Below, in pieces: positions 31,925-39,705 of a stretch of 42,552 bases of DNA. The stretch comes from a virus. Both the position numbers and the translations under genes were made by a program. The notes beneath the pieces are model-generated. The model was not told the origin of the DNA. It saw only the letters and a list, made by a program, of their open reading frames with translations, and made no database searches. Numbering within the stretch: position 1 is the stretch's first letter; every line of letters starts with the position of its first letter. The stretch spans positions 1-42,552 of the IMG/VR virus record IMGVR_UViG_3300036832_000321; one strand, written 5' to 3'.

Positions 31925-33240
31925 GTGACGTCGAGCCCGAGAGCAACGGCAGCGAGGGGATGCCGGTCGACGAACTACAAGAACTCATCCGCAGCTCGTT
32001 CGAGCACCCCAACGTCGACGACGACGGCACCTTCCGTCTGCTCGTTCGCACGGCGCCCGAGATCATGGCGCTACCCGAGCCGCCCGAGTCGCACCGTCTG
32101 CTCGGGCCGCTCGTCTTTCGGGGCAACCGCACGATCGTCGTCGGCGACACCGGCCACGGCAAGACGAGCTTCGCTCTGCAGATGCTCGCGGCGATCCTGC
32201 GCGGCGACCCGATGCTGCAGTGGAAGGGCGCCGGGGTCGGGCCGGTGCTCGTCGTCGATCTTGAGCAGGGCATCCGCTCGATCAAGCGCGGCATCCGCGA
32301 AGCGGGGCTCGAAGACGACGAGAGGCTGCTGTACGTGACCGTCCCCGACGGGCTCGCGCTCGACCAAGACCGCGACCATCTGATCGCGCTCAGCGAGACG
32401 CTCGCCGTGCACAAGCCCGTCGTCGTGCTGCTCGACCCGTTCTACAAGGCGCACCGGGCCGAAGAGCCGAACGCCGAGCGGCCGATCATCGACCTCATGC
32501 GTCTACTCGACTCGCTACGGACGGCGTTCGGGTTCGCGCTGATCATGCCCGCCCACCCGCGCAAGGACGTCGGCGGGGCGAAGGACGGGGCGCGCAAGCT
32601 GACGATCCACGACGTCGCCGGGTCGGGTGCCGTCACGAGGGGCGCCGAGATCGTGATCGCCGTCGAGCGGATGGGGCACGGCTACGCGCGGCTGCGCTAC
32701 CTCAAGGACCGCGACGGCGAGCTGCCCGTCAACGACTCGATCGGGATGCTCTTCAACAAGGACGACGGCTTCCACCTGGACCCGCGCAGCGTCGAGACGG
32801 ACGAGGGCGTCGAGACGCTGATCATGGAGACGACGCTCGGCTGGGCGACGACGACCGAATGGGGAAAGCATCTGCGCGTCCGGCGCGATCGCATCGCAGC
32901 GATCCTCGAAGGCATGGCGGCACGCGGGCACGTCGCCTACGCTGTCGGCCCGGCCGGAAAGCGCGCCGATGCGAAGTGCTACTCGACGCGACAGGAGCAC
33001 GTCTCCAGGCTTTTCGACGTCGGGGAGGACGCTGATCAGGGTGAGCCCGCTCAGCCTGTCCCAGAGGGTCGGGACAAGCTGGGACAACATCGTCCCGCCC
33101 CGTCGGGCGAGGACCCTGTCCCCTTTCCCCCCCCTGTAAGGGGGGGAAAGGGTAGGGACAGGCTCGCCGACGACGATTTCGCCCCGGACAAGCAGAGCGA
33201 CGCCGAACGGCCGAATCCCCTCCTCGAAGGGCTCTCATGA
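31921..33240 (+). CDS. RepA/DnaB-type RecA-fold ATPase (replication)
   Basis: 439 residues from a GTG in a GTGA overlap. The ATPase core has Walker A VVGDTGHGKTS (73-83), a DLEQGIRSIKRGIR segment, Walker B VVVLLDPFYK (167-176), and IMPAHPRK as sensor. This is the AAA_25 / RepA-like family of hexameric helicases or loaders. Residues 305-370 look like a winged helix (LRVRRDRIAAILEGMAARGH). A disordered tail of about 65 residues follows and is encoded by an unusual repeat/hairpin region. It is the only clear replication protein in the window. Confidence 0.82.
   Translation: MSDVEPESNGSEGMPVDELQELIRSSFEHPNVDDDGTFRLLVRTAPEIMALPEPPESHRLLGPLVFRGNRTIVVGDTGHGKTSFALQMLAAILRGDPMLQWKGAGVGPVLVVDLEQGIRSIKRGIREAGLEDDERLLYVTVPDGLALDQDRDHLIALSETLAVHKPVVVLLDPFYKAHRAEEPNAERPIIDLMRLLDSLRTAFGFALIMPAHPRKDVGGAKDGARKLTIHDVAGSGAVTRGAEIVIAVERMGHGYARLRYLKDRDGELPVNDSIGMLFNKDDGFHLDPRSVETDEGVETLIMETTLGWATTTEWGKHLRVRRDRIAAILEGMAARGHVAYAVGPAGKRADAKCYSTRQEHVSRLFDVGEDADQGEPAQPVPEGRDKLGQHRPAPSGEDPVPFPPPVRGGKGRDRLADDDFAPDKQSDAERPNPLLEGLS
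33055..33162. repeat. GGGACA/TGTCCC repeat cluster and large hairpin, possible origin
   Basis: Copies of CCTGTCCC (33055, 33115), its complement GGGACAGG (33155), GGGACA exactly ten bases apart (33071, 33081) and GTCCC (33092) lie in 108 bp. Inside is a hairpin with a 13-pair stem (CCCTTT plus seven C against seven G plus AAAGGG, 33121-33152), extended by CCTGTC/GACAGG (33115-33120 with 33157-33162). It lies in the disordered tail of the replication ATPase gene. Confidence 0.55.
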
Positions 33241-33632
33241 TCGAGGTCGAGTGCGGTGGGTGCGGCGTCGTCTTCGGGATGCCCGACCGCCTCTACGAGA
33301 ACCTGCGGAGGACGGGCAAGAGCTTCACGTGCCCGAACGGCTGCACGCGGCATTTCATCGTCGAGCCGACACCCGAGCAGAAGCGGCTCGCCCAACTCGA
33401 AGACGAGCTTGCGCGTCGCGTCGGTCAGGCGTGGGACGTCTCGGCCGAGTGGCAGCGCTGCTATCGCGAAGCGCTCGACGAACTGCGCCGCTGCCCGATC
33501 TGCGGCGAGTCGACGGGCCGGGCGCGCTCGGTCAAGACGATCAAGGCGCGAATGGTCGAGCATCTGACGAACGAGCACGGCGCGCGGGCTCGTCTGCGAG
33601 CGATCGAACGGGCGACAGGGGTCAGCTCGTGA
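33237..33632 (+). CDS. Two-zinc-finger protein, unknown
   Basis: 131 residues from an ATG in an ATGA overlap. The N-terminus has VECGGCGVVFGMPDRLYENL and CPNGCTRHF, one zinc ribbon; the C-terminal half has CPICGEST with EHLTNEHG, a second Cys2-His2-like site. A coiled coil joins them. Proteins with this layout are frequent in actinophage early operons; their function is not known to me. Confidence 0.72.
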   Translation: MIEVECGGCGVVFGMPDRLYENLRRTGKSFTCPNGCTRHFIVEPTPEQKRLAQLEDELARRVGQAWDVSAEWQRCYREALDELRRCPICGESTGRARSVKTIKARMVEHLTNEHGARARLRAIERATGVSS

Positions 33633-33650
33633 GCCTCGAACGTCGAGACG

Positions 33651-33824
33651 ATGATCGTCGAGTCGCGGATCGAGCGGGTCGTCGTCGACGGCACGCTGCA
33701 GTGGAAGATCGAGCGCTGGAAGCGCTGGCGTCGATGGGGCTGGGACATTCAAGCGTTGGTCGCTCGCGATGAGCGTTCGGTCGTCTGCCTCGCGTGCCGA
33801 ACGTCGAGCCGACGTCCCCGCTGA
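33651..33824 (+). CDS. Small basic Trp-rich protein
   Basis: 57 residues from the ATG at 33651. The centre is WKIERWKRWRRWGWD and the end has CLACRTSSRRPR. Third codon positions are nearly all G or C in this frame, unlike the competing frame 33629-33772, which begins at a GTGA overlap. It may bind nucleic acid; not recognised. Confidence 0.55.
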   Translation: MIVESRIERVVVDGTLQWKIERWKRWRRWGWDIQALVARDERSVVCLACRTSSRRPR

Positions 33825-34080
33825 GCTGGCCTGGCTCGCGAAGCTGCCCGGCTACCGGGCCGAGATCAAGCGCCGCATCGACGAGGCCGCTCGCGCTCGT
33901 GAGCTGCGCACCCGGCGCGTCGAGGCGTCGCTCGCTCGCGGCTTCGAGCCGACGAACGGCACGACGGCGAGACAGCCGATCGACGACAGGTTGATCGCTC
34001 GCGGGCTGCGCGAGCTGTTCGACGGGCTGCACGACGACGACGTCGACAACCTCGGGCGCGAGGTCGAAGGCTGCGGATGA
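33769..34080 (+). CDS. Hypothetical Arg-rich helical protein
   Basis: 103 residues if it starts at the ATG at 33769. The first 18 codons overlap the previous gene and have poor coding character, so the real start may be near 33822, perhaps a CTG. The clear part is LAWLAKLPGYRAEIKRRIDE and LIARGLRELFDGLHDDD. Not recognised. Confidence 0.5.
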   Translation: MSVRSSASRAERRADVPAELAWLAKLPGYRAEIKRRIDEAARARELRTRRVEASLARGFEPTNGTTARQPIDDRLIARGLRELFDGLHDDDVDNLGREVEGCG

Positions 34081-34237
34081 CGTGTCGTCAACACGCAGTC
34101 CAACCGTCGTGCGCGCTATCGTTCGGCTCTCATCAACCACGCGGGCGATCTCGACTCCCCGGCAAAACCCCCATGCGGCAGCGGAGAGGGCGAGTGAGGC
34201 TCGCTTCCAAGCCGTCAGATCAGAGGGGGATTCCCAG

Positions 34238-34684
34238 ATGAGTACGACCCAGAACGTCCGCGCCGAGTTGGTAAATCTCGCCGCCCCGCTTCGGACGCAG
34301 GTCAAGGCGCTCGACAAGGAGATCGCTGACGCCGAGTCAGCGCTCGCCGACATGCACGCGACCCGTCGAGACGCAGCTCGTGCGCTCTCGCTGCTCGACC
34401 CGACCTTCGAGCCGAAGTCGAAGCCGGGACCGAAGCCGAAGACGTCGAGCAGCGGCGGCACGCACGTCGCGCCCGACACCGTCGATCGCATCCAGACGTG
34501 GCTACGAGCGCACGCGAACGGCGAACCGTTCGCCCCGCGCGAGCTGATGGAAGCGGGCTACGACGTGACGTCTCGCGCGACGCTGACGAACGCGCTGCAC
34601 CAGATGCACGAGCAAGGTCTGCTTCGTCTCGATCGCCGGGGCATGGGCGGCGCGAAGTTCTACCGCTTCGCCGAGGCGAGCTGA
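34238..34684 (+). CDS. Coiled-coil plus winged-helix DNA-binding protein
   Basis: 148 residues from the ATG at 34238 (GAGGGGG nine bases before). Residues 20-60 are a coiled coil, a basic linker (PKSKPGPKPKTSS) resembles the AT-hook-like linkers of H-NS/Lsr2-type proteins, and the end is a winged helix (FAPRELMEAGYDVTSRATLT, LLRLDRRGMGGAKFYRFAE). It follows a 157-base non-coding stretch, so it may begin a transcript. It could be a nucleoid-type or phage gene regulator. Confidence 0.65.
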   Translation: MSTTQNVRAELVNLAAPLRTQVKALDKEIADAESALADMHATRRDAARALSLLDPTFEPKSKPGPKPKTSSSGGTHVAPDTVDRIQTWLRAHANGEPFAPRELMEAGYDVTSRATLTNALHQMHEQGLLRLDRRGMGGAKFYRFAEAS

Positions 34685-34691
34685 GTCGACG

Positions 34692-35123
34692 ATGGCTGGC
34701 AAGCACCTGACCCTCTACGACTTCCGCGATCTCGACCTCATGCTCAAGCTCGACGAGGTCGGCGGTGCGAGCGGTGCGTCGACGAAGGAACTCGCCGAGT
34801 CGATCGGCTTCGACGACGACGCGCAAGCAGTCGGGCAGCGAGCAGCGTGGATGCGGCGCTTCGGCATGTTCGACTTCGACGAGGAGCGTCGCTTGTGGAC
34901 GCTCTCAGAAGGCGGCGAGCGAGTCGTCGCCGCGAAGCTCAAAGCCGCCCAAGCGAAGACGATCGACACCCTGCCCGACGAGCAGCTCGTCGACGTGATG
35001 GCACACGTCACGACCCGCTACCGGCTCGGCGACCCGATCATGGCGACGATGCTGCGCCGCGAGTTCGCCTTCGGGACCAACCCGCGCTCAGCCGCCTACA
35101 ACGGCCACCGGAGGAGGCGATGA
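34692..35123 (+). CDS. Winged-helix-like protein, unknown
   Basis: 143 residues, seven bases after the previous stop. LTLYDFRDLDLMLKLDEVGG, TKELAESIGFDDDAQAVGQR and RLWTLSEGGERVV read as a winged helix with a wing strand. The C-terminus ends in a basic RRRR. It probably binds DNA like its neighbour. Confidence 0.62.
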   Translation: MAGKHLTLYDFRDLDLMLKLDEVGGASGASTKELAESIGFDDDAQAVGQRAAWMRRFGMFDFDEERRLWTLSEGGERVVAAKLKAAQAKTIDTLPDEQLVDVMAHVTTRYRLGDPIMATMLRREFAFGTNPRSAAYNGHRRRR

Positions 35124-35124
35124 G

Positions 35125-35562
35125 ATGAGCTTCGAGCCGTCACGTGCACGGCGCGGGCTCGACGTGCTGCTCGCGGTCGCGCCGCATCTCGATCTGATCG
35201 ACGCGACCATCCCCGGCGAGCCCGACGTCGAGAGCTGGCGTCCGTGGCTGCGTGTCGATCTCGGCCAGCCGAGCGAGGGCCGCATCGAGGCGTACGCCGT
35301 GCAGAGCTACGCGATCTGGCGCGAGACGGGCGCCGTGCACCGAATGCGAGGCGACGGCGCAGTCGACGACGACCCCTTCATCGAGCCCGCCCCGGTCGAC
35401 TCGTACAACGCGGTCGTCCGGGCGCAGCTTCGCGAGGCGATGCGCCTGCTCGCGATCGCTCGCGACGAGTGGATCGAGCAGCGAGTCGCCTACCCGACGC
35501 ACCACTGGCTCGACTCGCTCAGCGAACTCGTCGACGCCGTACCGGCCGAGGCCGTGTCGTGA
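35125..35562 (+). CDS. Hypothetical protein
   Basis: 145 residues with GAGGAGG before the ATG. Alpha/beta mix (SWRPWLRVDLGQPSEGRIEA, later REAMRLLAIARDEWIEQRVA). Not recognised. It is joined by a GTGA overlap to the next gene. Confidence 0.6.
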   Translation: MSFEPSRARRGLDVLLAVAPHLDLIDATIPGEPDVESWRPWLRVDLGQPSEGRIEAYAVQSYAIWRETGAVHRMRGDGAVDDDPFIEPAPVDSYNAVVRAQLREAMRLLAIARDEWIEQRVAYPTHHWLDSLSELVDAVPAEAVS

Positions 35563-35987
35563 CCCTCTGCGCGCTCTGCGGGCGAGGGCTCAGCGGCTCG
35601 TCGACGGTGCTCACCGTCGATACGGGCAAGCCCGGCGAGCGCTCGCTCGACTTCTGCAGCGATGCGTCGGGCTGTCGCCGTGCAGCGTTCGATCGCTTCG
35701 TCTCGATGCGAGGCCGCAACATGCCGATCCCGACGAGCTACGCCGTCGTCGCCGACGTGCTCGGCAACATGGCCGAGAGCGTCGCGTCCCGTGACTCGTT
35801 CGAGGGCTCGATCGAGTACCTCATGCCCGACGTGCCCGAGTGGGCGCAGCGGGGCGAGCCCCGACCCGAGGGCTTCGAGGACGTCGAAGTGCTCATGCGC
35901 TGCAGCTACCGGATCGGGAACTCGATGGGGCAAGGCGGTCTGCGCGTCTACGGCTCGATCAACGAGACGAGCGAGGCGGCGCCGTGA
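35559..35987 (+). CDS. Zinc-ribbon protein, unknown
   Basis: 142 residues from a GTG in a GTGA overlap. It begins LCALCGRGLSG and continues FCSDASGCRRAAFDRF, giving four Cys for a zinc ribbon. The rest is alpha/beta (SFEGSIEYLMPDVPEWAQ). Function unknown. Confidence 0.62.
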   Translation: MTLCALCGRGLSGSSTVLTVDTGKPGERSLDFCSDASGCRRAAFDRFVSMRGRNMPIPTSYAVVADVLGNMAESVASRDSFEGSIEYLMPDVPEWAQRGEPRPEGFEDVEVLMRCSYRIGNSMGQGGLRVYGSINETSEAAP

Positions 35988-36352
35988 ACGTCGAGCGGCT
36001 CACCCCGTGGGCGCTGCTCGTCTCGGGCTGCTTCACGGCGACACTTGCGCTCGCCACCGAGCACGACCCGCTCGCGCCCGTGCAGCTCGCGGTCGGGATC
36101 GCGATCGTCGCGTCGGGCGGCTTCCTGCTCGGCTGTCGTCGGACCCGCGCTGCGTTCGTCTCGACGCTCGACAACGCGATCGCGCGTCTGCCGGGCAGCA
36201 TCGCCTTCCACGAAGACGACGACGGGCATCTGCACGCGCTCGTCGTCACGCGCGGCGGCGATCTGCGCACGATCGACGTCCCCGACGAGCAAGCGGGCTC
36301 GCCGACAGAGGCGGTCGCGTACGTCTGCGAGACGCTCGGGAGCGAGCTATGA
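35984..36352 (+). CDS. Two-helix membrane protein, unknown
   Basis: 122 residues from a GTG in a GTGA overlap. Residues 9-25 and 34-50 are hydrophobic (PWALLVSGCFTATLALA; LAVGIAIVASGGFLLG), joined by a short acidic loop. A soluble tail of about 70 residues follows, likely cytoplasmic because of the CRRTRAAF stretch. It could affect the membrane of the lysogen or infected cell; unknown. Confidence 0.62.
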   Translation: MNVERLTPWALLVSGCFTATLALATEHDPLAPVQLAVGIAIVASGGFLLGCRRTRAAFVSTLDNAIARLPGSIAFHEDDDGHLHALVVTRGGDLRTIDVPDEQAGSPTEAVAYVCETLGSEL

Positions 36353-36699
36353 GCGCGCCCGAGGGGAAGTCGATGGCTGAGCTGAGACGTCTCGTCGCCG
36401 AGAGCAACGCCCGTTTTGACCGCATCGGCGAGGTCTGGAACGACCTGAGCAACGACGAGCAGGATCGCCTCGTCGAGCTGGCCGAGAGCCTCACCCGCTG
36501 GGAGTCGCCGCCCGAGGTCGACACGTTCGGCGAGCTGCTCACCGCCGTCGAGCTGAGCGCGAAGGCGATCCTCGCGGGGCGAGAGCGCGACATACCGCTC
36601 GCGATGATTCGGATGGTCGACCACGTCGAGAGCGCGACCGCGATCGCTCTGCGCGTGAGCCGCGACACGCTCGACAAGATCGGGAGCAGCAGTGGATGA
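36349..36699 (+). CDS. Helical protein, unknown
   Basis: 116 residues from an ATG in an ATGA overlap. All helical (KSMAELRRLVAESNARFDRI; EQDRLVELAESLTRWE). No recognised family. Confidence 0.6.
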   Translation: MSAPEGKSMAELRRLVAESNARFDRIGEVWNDLSNDEQDRLVELAESLTRWESPPEVDTFGELLTAVELSAKAILAGRERDIPLAMIRMVDHVESATAIALRVSRDTLDKIGSSSG

Positions 36700-36934
36700 G
36701 GCGCGCGTGATCATCGTCGGCGAGTGCTACCTCTGCGGGCGCGTCTTCACGTTCAACCCGCACCGCGTGCCGAGCTACGACCCGTCGCTCGACGACCCGA
36801 GCAAGCGGCCCGGCCGACAGCCGATCTGCGAGACGTGCATCGAGCGCGTCAACGCAGCGCGCAGCGCTCGCGGGCTCGACCCGTGGCCCGTCTACGCCGA
36901 CAGCTACGAGGCGATCTCGCCTGCCGAGCTATGA
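36692..36934 (+). CDS. Small treble-clef zinc-finger protein
   Basis: 80 residues starting at a GTG eight bases before the previous stop. IIVGECYLCGRVFTFNPHRV with PICETCIERVNAAR is a two-pair Cys zinc finger that is common in actinophage genomes. Probably nucleic-acid binding; exact role unknown. Confidence 0.72.
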   Translation: MDEARVIIVGECYLCGRVFTFNPHRVPSYDPSLDDPSKRPGRQPICETCIERVNAARSARGLDPWPVYADSYEAISPAEL

Positions 36935-37161
36935 GCGCGCGCGTCAACTTCACGACCGGCGAACTCGACGCCCTACGCCGCATCGCAGACGCCCGGCGCG
37001 AGCTGGGCGAGATCGCCGACTACCTGCTGCACGAGCCGACGTCGAAGCGCCCGCACCGTGAGGATTTCGGGCGTCGGCTCAACGCCGTCAAGGCGAGCCT
37101 CGGCACCGTCGAGCAGCTCGTGCCCGACCTGCTCGCGGGCCGCGCCAGGGGCGAGACGTGA
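36931..37161 (+). CDS. Small helical protein
   Basis: 76 residues from an ATG in an ATGA overlap. Helical throughout (TTGELDALRRIADARRELGE; LNAVKASLGTVEQLVPDLL). Not recognised. Confidence 0.58.
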   Translation: MSARVNFTTGELDALRRIADARRELGEIADYLLHEPTSKRPHREDFGRRLNAVKASLGTVEQLVPDLLAGRARGET

Positions 37162-37382
37162 GCGACGTCGGGCAACCCGAGATCGAGGAGGACCGGGTCT
37201 TTCGAGTCGTCGCGACGAAGTCGATCACCGCGACTTTCAAGGTCTACGCCGACGACGAAGACGACGCGCGCTTTCAGGTCGAGAACCCGGTCGACTCGTA
37301 CAGCTTCGGCGTCGACGTCAACGACGCGGAGCACGTCAGCGAAGACGAGTGGGACGTGAGCACGATCGAGGAGACGACGTGA
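37158..37382 (+). CDS. Small acidic beta-rich protein
   Basis: 74 residues, GTG start in a GTGA overlap. Acidic, with FRVVATKSITATFKVYADDE, a pattern of strands often seen in phage proteins that carry a repeated unknown motif. Similar in style to the 56-residue protein at 39535 (both have strand, then AD-rich helix). No function inferred. Confidence 0.58.
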   Translation: MSDVGQPEIEEDRVFRVVATKSITATFKVYADDEDDARFQVENPVDSYSFGVDVNDAEHVSEDEWDVSTIEETT

Positions 37383-37639
37383 GCGACGTCAAGCGCAGCG
37401 AGCAACCGTCGGACGAGCTGGGGGAGTTGGCCGACTACATGCTCCGTTGGAAGGCGCGGCATCGGCTCGGCGATCAGACGCGCGCCGTCGTGTTCCTCGA
37501 AAACGACGAGCGCTGCATGACCGCTCTCGACGGCTGGGAGTCAGATCACGAGGCGATCGCGGCCGTCTTCGCTCATCTCGCCGCCGTCTTCGAGGCGAAC
37601 GGGCAGAAGCTCGTCGTCGCTCCGCTGGGGCGTGGATGA
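37379..37639 (+). CDS. Small protein, unknown
   Basis: 86 residues, GTG start in a GTGA overlap. Alpha/beta (LGELADYMLRWKARHRLGDQ; AIAAVFAHLAAVFEANGQKL). Not recognised. Confidence 0.58.
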   Translation: MSDVKRSEQPSDELGELADYMLRWKARHRLGDQTRAVVFLENDERCMTALDGWESDHEAIAAVFAHLAAVFEANGQKLVVAPLGRG

Positions 37640-37797
37640 GCGAGCGCGAGCTGCAGGCTGAGATCGAGATCGCCGCGCTGCAGCAGGAGATCGAGCAGCG
37701 CTTGCACGAGCTGGCGGTCGTCTCGTCACCCGAGGAGGTCGTCGACTACGTCGCGTCGATCCTGCGCCGGATGCGCGTCGAGATCGAGCCCGAGTGA
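37636..37797 (+). CDS. Small coiled-coil protein
   Basis: 53 residues from an ATG in an ATGA overlap. A charged helix (ELQAEIEIAALQQEIEQRLH) and a second helix. Joined by a GTGA overlap to a membrane microprotein. Confidence 0.55.
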   Translation: MSERELQAEIEIAALQQEIEQRLHELAVVSSPEEVVDYVASILRRMRVEIEPE

Positions 37798-37910
37798 GCC
37801 CGCTCCTCGTCATCGGCTTCGTGATGCTCGCCTACCTCGTCGGGCTCATCTACGGCTGGCGAGCGACCGTGCGGCACTACCAACGGCGGGACCGTGAGCG
37901 CTGGCGCTGA
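37794..37910 (+). CDS. 38-residue membrane microprotein
   Basis: GTG start in a GTGA overlap. One hydrophobic helix (LLVIGFVMLAYLVGLIYGW) followed by a very basic tail (RHYQRRDRERWR). The next gene starts inside it (17-base overlap). Likely a real small membrane protein; function unknown. Confidence 0.5.
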   Translation: MSPLLVIGFVMLAYLVGLIYGWRATVRHYQRRDRERWR

Positions 37911-38202
37911 CGCGATCCGGCTGCTCGCGCTGCGCAGCGAGCACGGCTACACCGAGCGCGTCGACCGGGCGCTGCCCGACGAGCCCGAGGCCGTCTCAGC
38001 GGCCGAGCAGCGCTACCAAACGAGGCAGGCGGCACGACTCAAGGCCGAGCGCGAGCGCGAGACATGGCGCAAGGCGCGCTCGTCGATCCTGCTCGCGATC
38101 GAGAGCGTGCACGTCGAGGTCGACGTCGAGAGCGAGCTGCGAGCGATGCGACGGGCGTGCGAGCGCGTCGATCGCAAGCTCGGGCTCTGGCGCCCGCATT
38201 GA
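37894..38202 (+). CDS. Helical charged protein, unknown
   Basis: 102 residues from a GTG inside the end of the previous gene. Helical and highly charged (ARLKAERERETWRKARSSIL; ESELRAMRRACERVDRKL). It ends in a TTGA overlap with the PLP enzyme gene. Confidence 0.58.
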   Translation: MSAGADAIRLLALRSEHGYTERVDRALPDEPEAVSAAEQRYQTRQAARLKAERERETWRKARSSILLAIESVHVEVDVESELRAMRRACERVDRKLGLWRPH

Positions 38203-39050
38203 TCGTCGACCCTGACGAGCTGACGCCCGTCGAGCTGCACGGGCGGCGCTGGTACAAGCGCGACGACCTCTTTCAGCCGTACGACGACGTGCCGCTCTCG
38301 GGCGGCAAGGTGCGCCAGGCGATCGAGCTGCTCGGGCACGCTCGCGAGCGCATCGTCGACGAGCACGGCGGCGTCGTGCTGACGACGACGGGCGTGCACT
38401 CGCCGCAAGGTCTGATCATCGCGAGGGTTGCGCGCGAGCTGGGACTCAAGTGCGTCATCTTCATCGGCGCGACGTCGCTCAGCTCAGCGCTACAGCGGCA
38501 CCCGATGCTCGTGCGTGCGCTGCGCGCCGGGGCTGAGATCGACACGTCGGCGGGCGTCGCCTACGAGACGTCGCTCGGGCGCGAAGTCGAGCGCTGGCGA
38601 CGCGAGCACGACGGCGCGGGCTACTTCGTGCGCTTCGGGATCAACCTCGAAGACGACCCCGACGCGATCGTCGGCTCGACGGCTGCGCAGTGCGCGAACC
38701 TACCCGACGTCGAGCGGATCGTGATCGCCGTCGGCGCGGGCATCACTGCGGCCGGGATCATCATCGGCGCGGCCGAGCATCGGCCCGAGGCGCGCGTCGT
38801 CTGCGTGCAGATCGCAGGCTACGATCGGCAACCGCTGATCGACCGCATCGTCGACGGTCTGCCGTACGAGTGGCACACGATCAAGGGCATCCCGTACTCG
38901 CGGCTCGTGCAGCGCTCGACACCGGCCGGGCTGGGGCTCGACCCCATCTACGAAGCGAAGGCGCACGACTGGATGATCGTGCGCGAGCGCGACGACGAGA
39001 GCGTCGCCTTCTGGGTCGTCGGCGATTCTTCACTCGTGCGCGCCGGGTAA
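38199..39050 (+). CDS. PLP-dependent enzyme, fold type II (ACC deaminase/D-cysteine desulfhydrase-like)
   Basis: 283 residues from a TTG in a TTGA overlap. RRWYKRDDLFQPYDDVPLSG followed by GKVRQA gives the cofactor lysine (SGGK). TTTGVHSPQGLIIARVAREL replaces the usual substrate/cofactor loop, and VIAVGAGITAAGIIIGA is the phosphate-binding glycine-rich loop. It could act on an amino acid, or on a modified base as do some phage PLP enzymes; no base hydroxylase or kinase partner is seen here. It is the last gene of the long rightward operon. Confidence 0.75.
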   Translation: MIVDPDELTPVELHGRRWYKRDDLFQPYDDVPLSGGKVRQAIELLGHARERIVDEHGGVVLTTTGVHSPQGLIIARVARELGLKCVIFIGATSLSSALQRHPMLVRALRAGAEIDTSAGVAYETSLGREVERWRREHDGAGYFVRFGINLEDDPDAIVGSTAAQCANLPDVERIVIAVGAGITAAGIIIGAAEHRPEARVVCVQIAGYDRQPLIDRIVDGLPYEWHTIKGIPYSRLVQRSTPAGLGLDPIYEAKAHDWMIVRERDDESVAFWVVGDSSLVRAG

Positions 39051-39089
39051 TCTGGGTATCCGCGACGCACGGGGTCGAGAGCCGTGAAT

Positions 39090-39122
39090 GGGGCCGGGTC
39101 CGCTTCGCGCGAGCCCGGCCCC
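39090..39122. terminator. Hairpin terminator between convergent operons
   Basis: A nine-pair stem GGGGCCGGG/CCCGGCCCC with a 15-base loop, 40 bases after the PLP gene stop and just before the end of the leftward operon. A weak T tract (GCTTTCT) follows on the plus strand. It probably serves both directions. Confidence 0.6.
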
Positions 39123-39131
39123 GGTCGCTTT

Positions 39132-39362
39132 CTAGGAGTCGTTTTCGTTGCGCTGGGCGATCGCGCCGTGCGCAAGCGTTCCGCGCTCAAGCGCGCGGTC
39201 GAGCCAGTGCTCGCCGATCAGCGTCTCGACTCCGCACTCGCACTTGAGCCAGTACGCCTTGTGCTTCTCGATATCGCGACGCTCGACGGTGACGACGTGC
39301 CCCGCGTGCTTCGCGACGACGGTGAGCTTCTGCCCGAGACGCGGGTCGGCGGGCGTGCTCAC
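39132..39362 (-). CDS. Small protein of the leftward operon
   Basis: 76 residues, GTG start in a GTGA overlap. It has a GQKLTVVAKHAGHVVTVERR strand region and AYWLKCECGVETLIG with a CxC pair. No family recognised. Last gene of the leftward operon. Confidence 0.6.
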   Translation of the reverse strand: MSTPADPRLGQKLTVVAKHAGHVVTVERRDIEKHKAYWLKCECGVETLIGEHWLDRALERGTLAHGAIAQRNENDS

Positions 39363-39538
39363 GACGGCACCCGCTGCGTGATCTTGCGCACGCCCTCGAT
39401 CGAGAGATCGCTGAGCTTCGCGATCGCGGCGAGCGAGAGGCCGCTCGCACGCGCCTCGACGATCGCAGCCTCGAACTCGACGCGGGCGGCTGCACGCTTC
39501 GCAGCAGCTCGGGCGATGCGCTTCTCGGCGGGGCTCAT
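39359..39538 (-). CDS. Small helix-turn-helix protein
   Basis: 59 residues from the ATG at 39538 (ATGA overlap with the gene before it, GTGA overlap with the one after). A basic N-terminal helix is followed by EARASGLSLAAIAKLSDLSI and EGVRKITQRV, which read as a helix-turn-helix of the sigma-4 / Trp-repressor-like kind. It probably binds DNA and may regulate this operon or the host. Confidence 0.6.
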   Translation of the reverse strand: MSPAEKRIARAAAKRAAARVEFEAAIVEARASGLSLAAIAKLSDLSIEGVRKITQRVPS

Positions 39539-39705
39539 GCGGGCTCCACGGTCACGCGCGCCTCGTACCCGGCGACGCGAATCTCGTCGGCTTTCGCGTC
39601 GGCCTCGGCGCGGGTGTCGAAGCGGGCGGCGAAGCGCCAGAGCTGGTTGGTCGCTTCGTAGTAGACGACCTCGAAGACGACGTCGGTGTCAGTCGGCTCG
39701 CTCAC
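39535..39705 (-). CDS. Small 56-residue protein, unknown
   Basis: GTG start in a GTGA overlap with the secreted-protein gene. The sequence (VVFEVVYYEATNQLWRFAAR, then FDTRAEADAKADEIR) is a strand-strand-helix unit. It could be an inhibitor-sized protein; not recognised. Confidence 0.6.
   Translation of the reverse strand: MSEPTDTDVVFEVVYYEATNQLWRFAARFDTRAEADAKADEIRVAGYEARVTVEPA

Noticed and set aside
33629-33772. Alternative 47-residue frame starting in a GTGA overlap
   Set aside because: Its third codon positions are poor and the overlapping frame at 33651 has much better coding character.
34081-34237. Promoter in the gap before the winged-helix gene
   Set aside because: A TATCGT element at about 34118 has no -35 partner at the right distance; only a small inverted repeat (CGTGT/ACACG) is seen.
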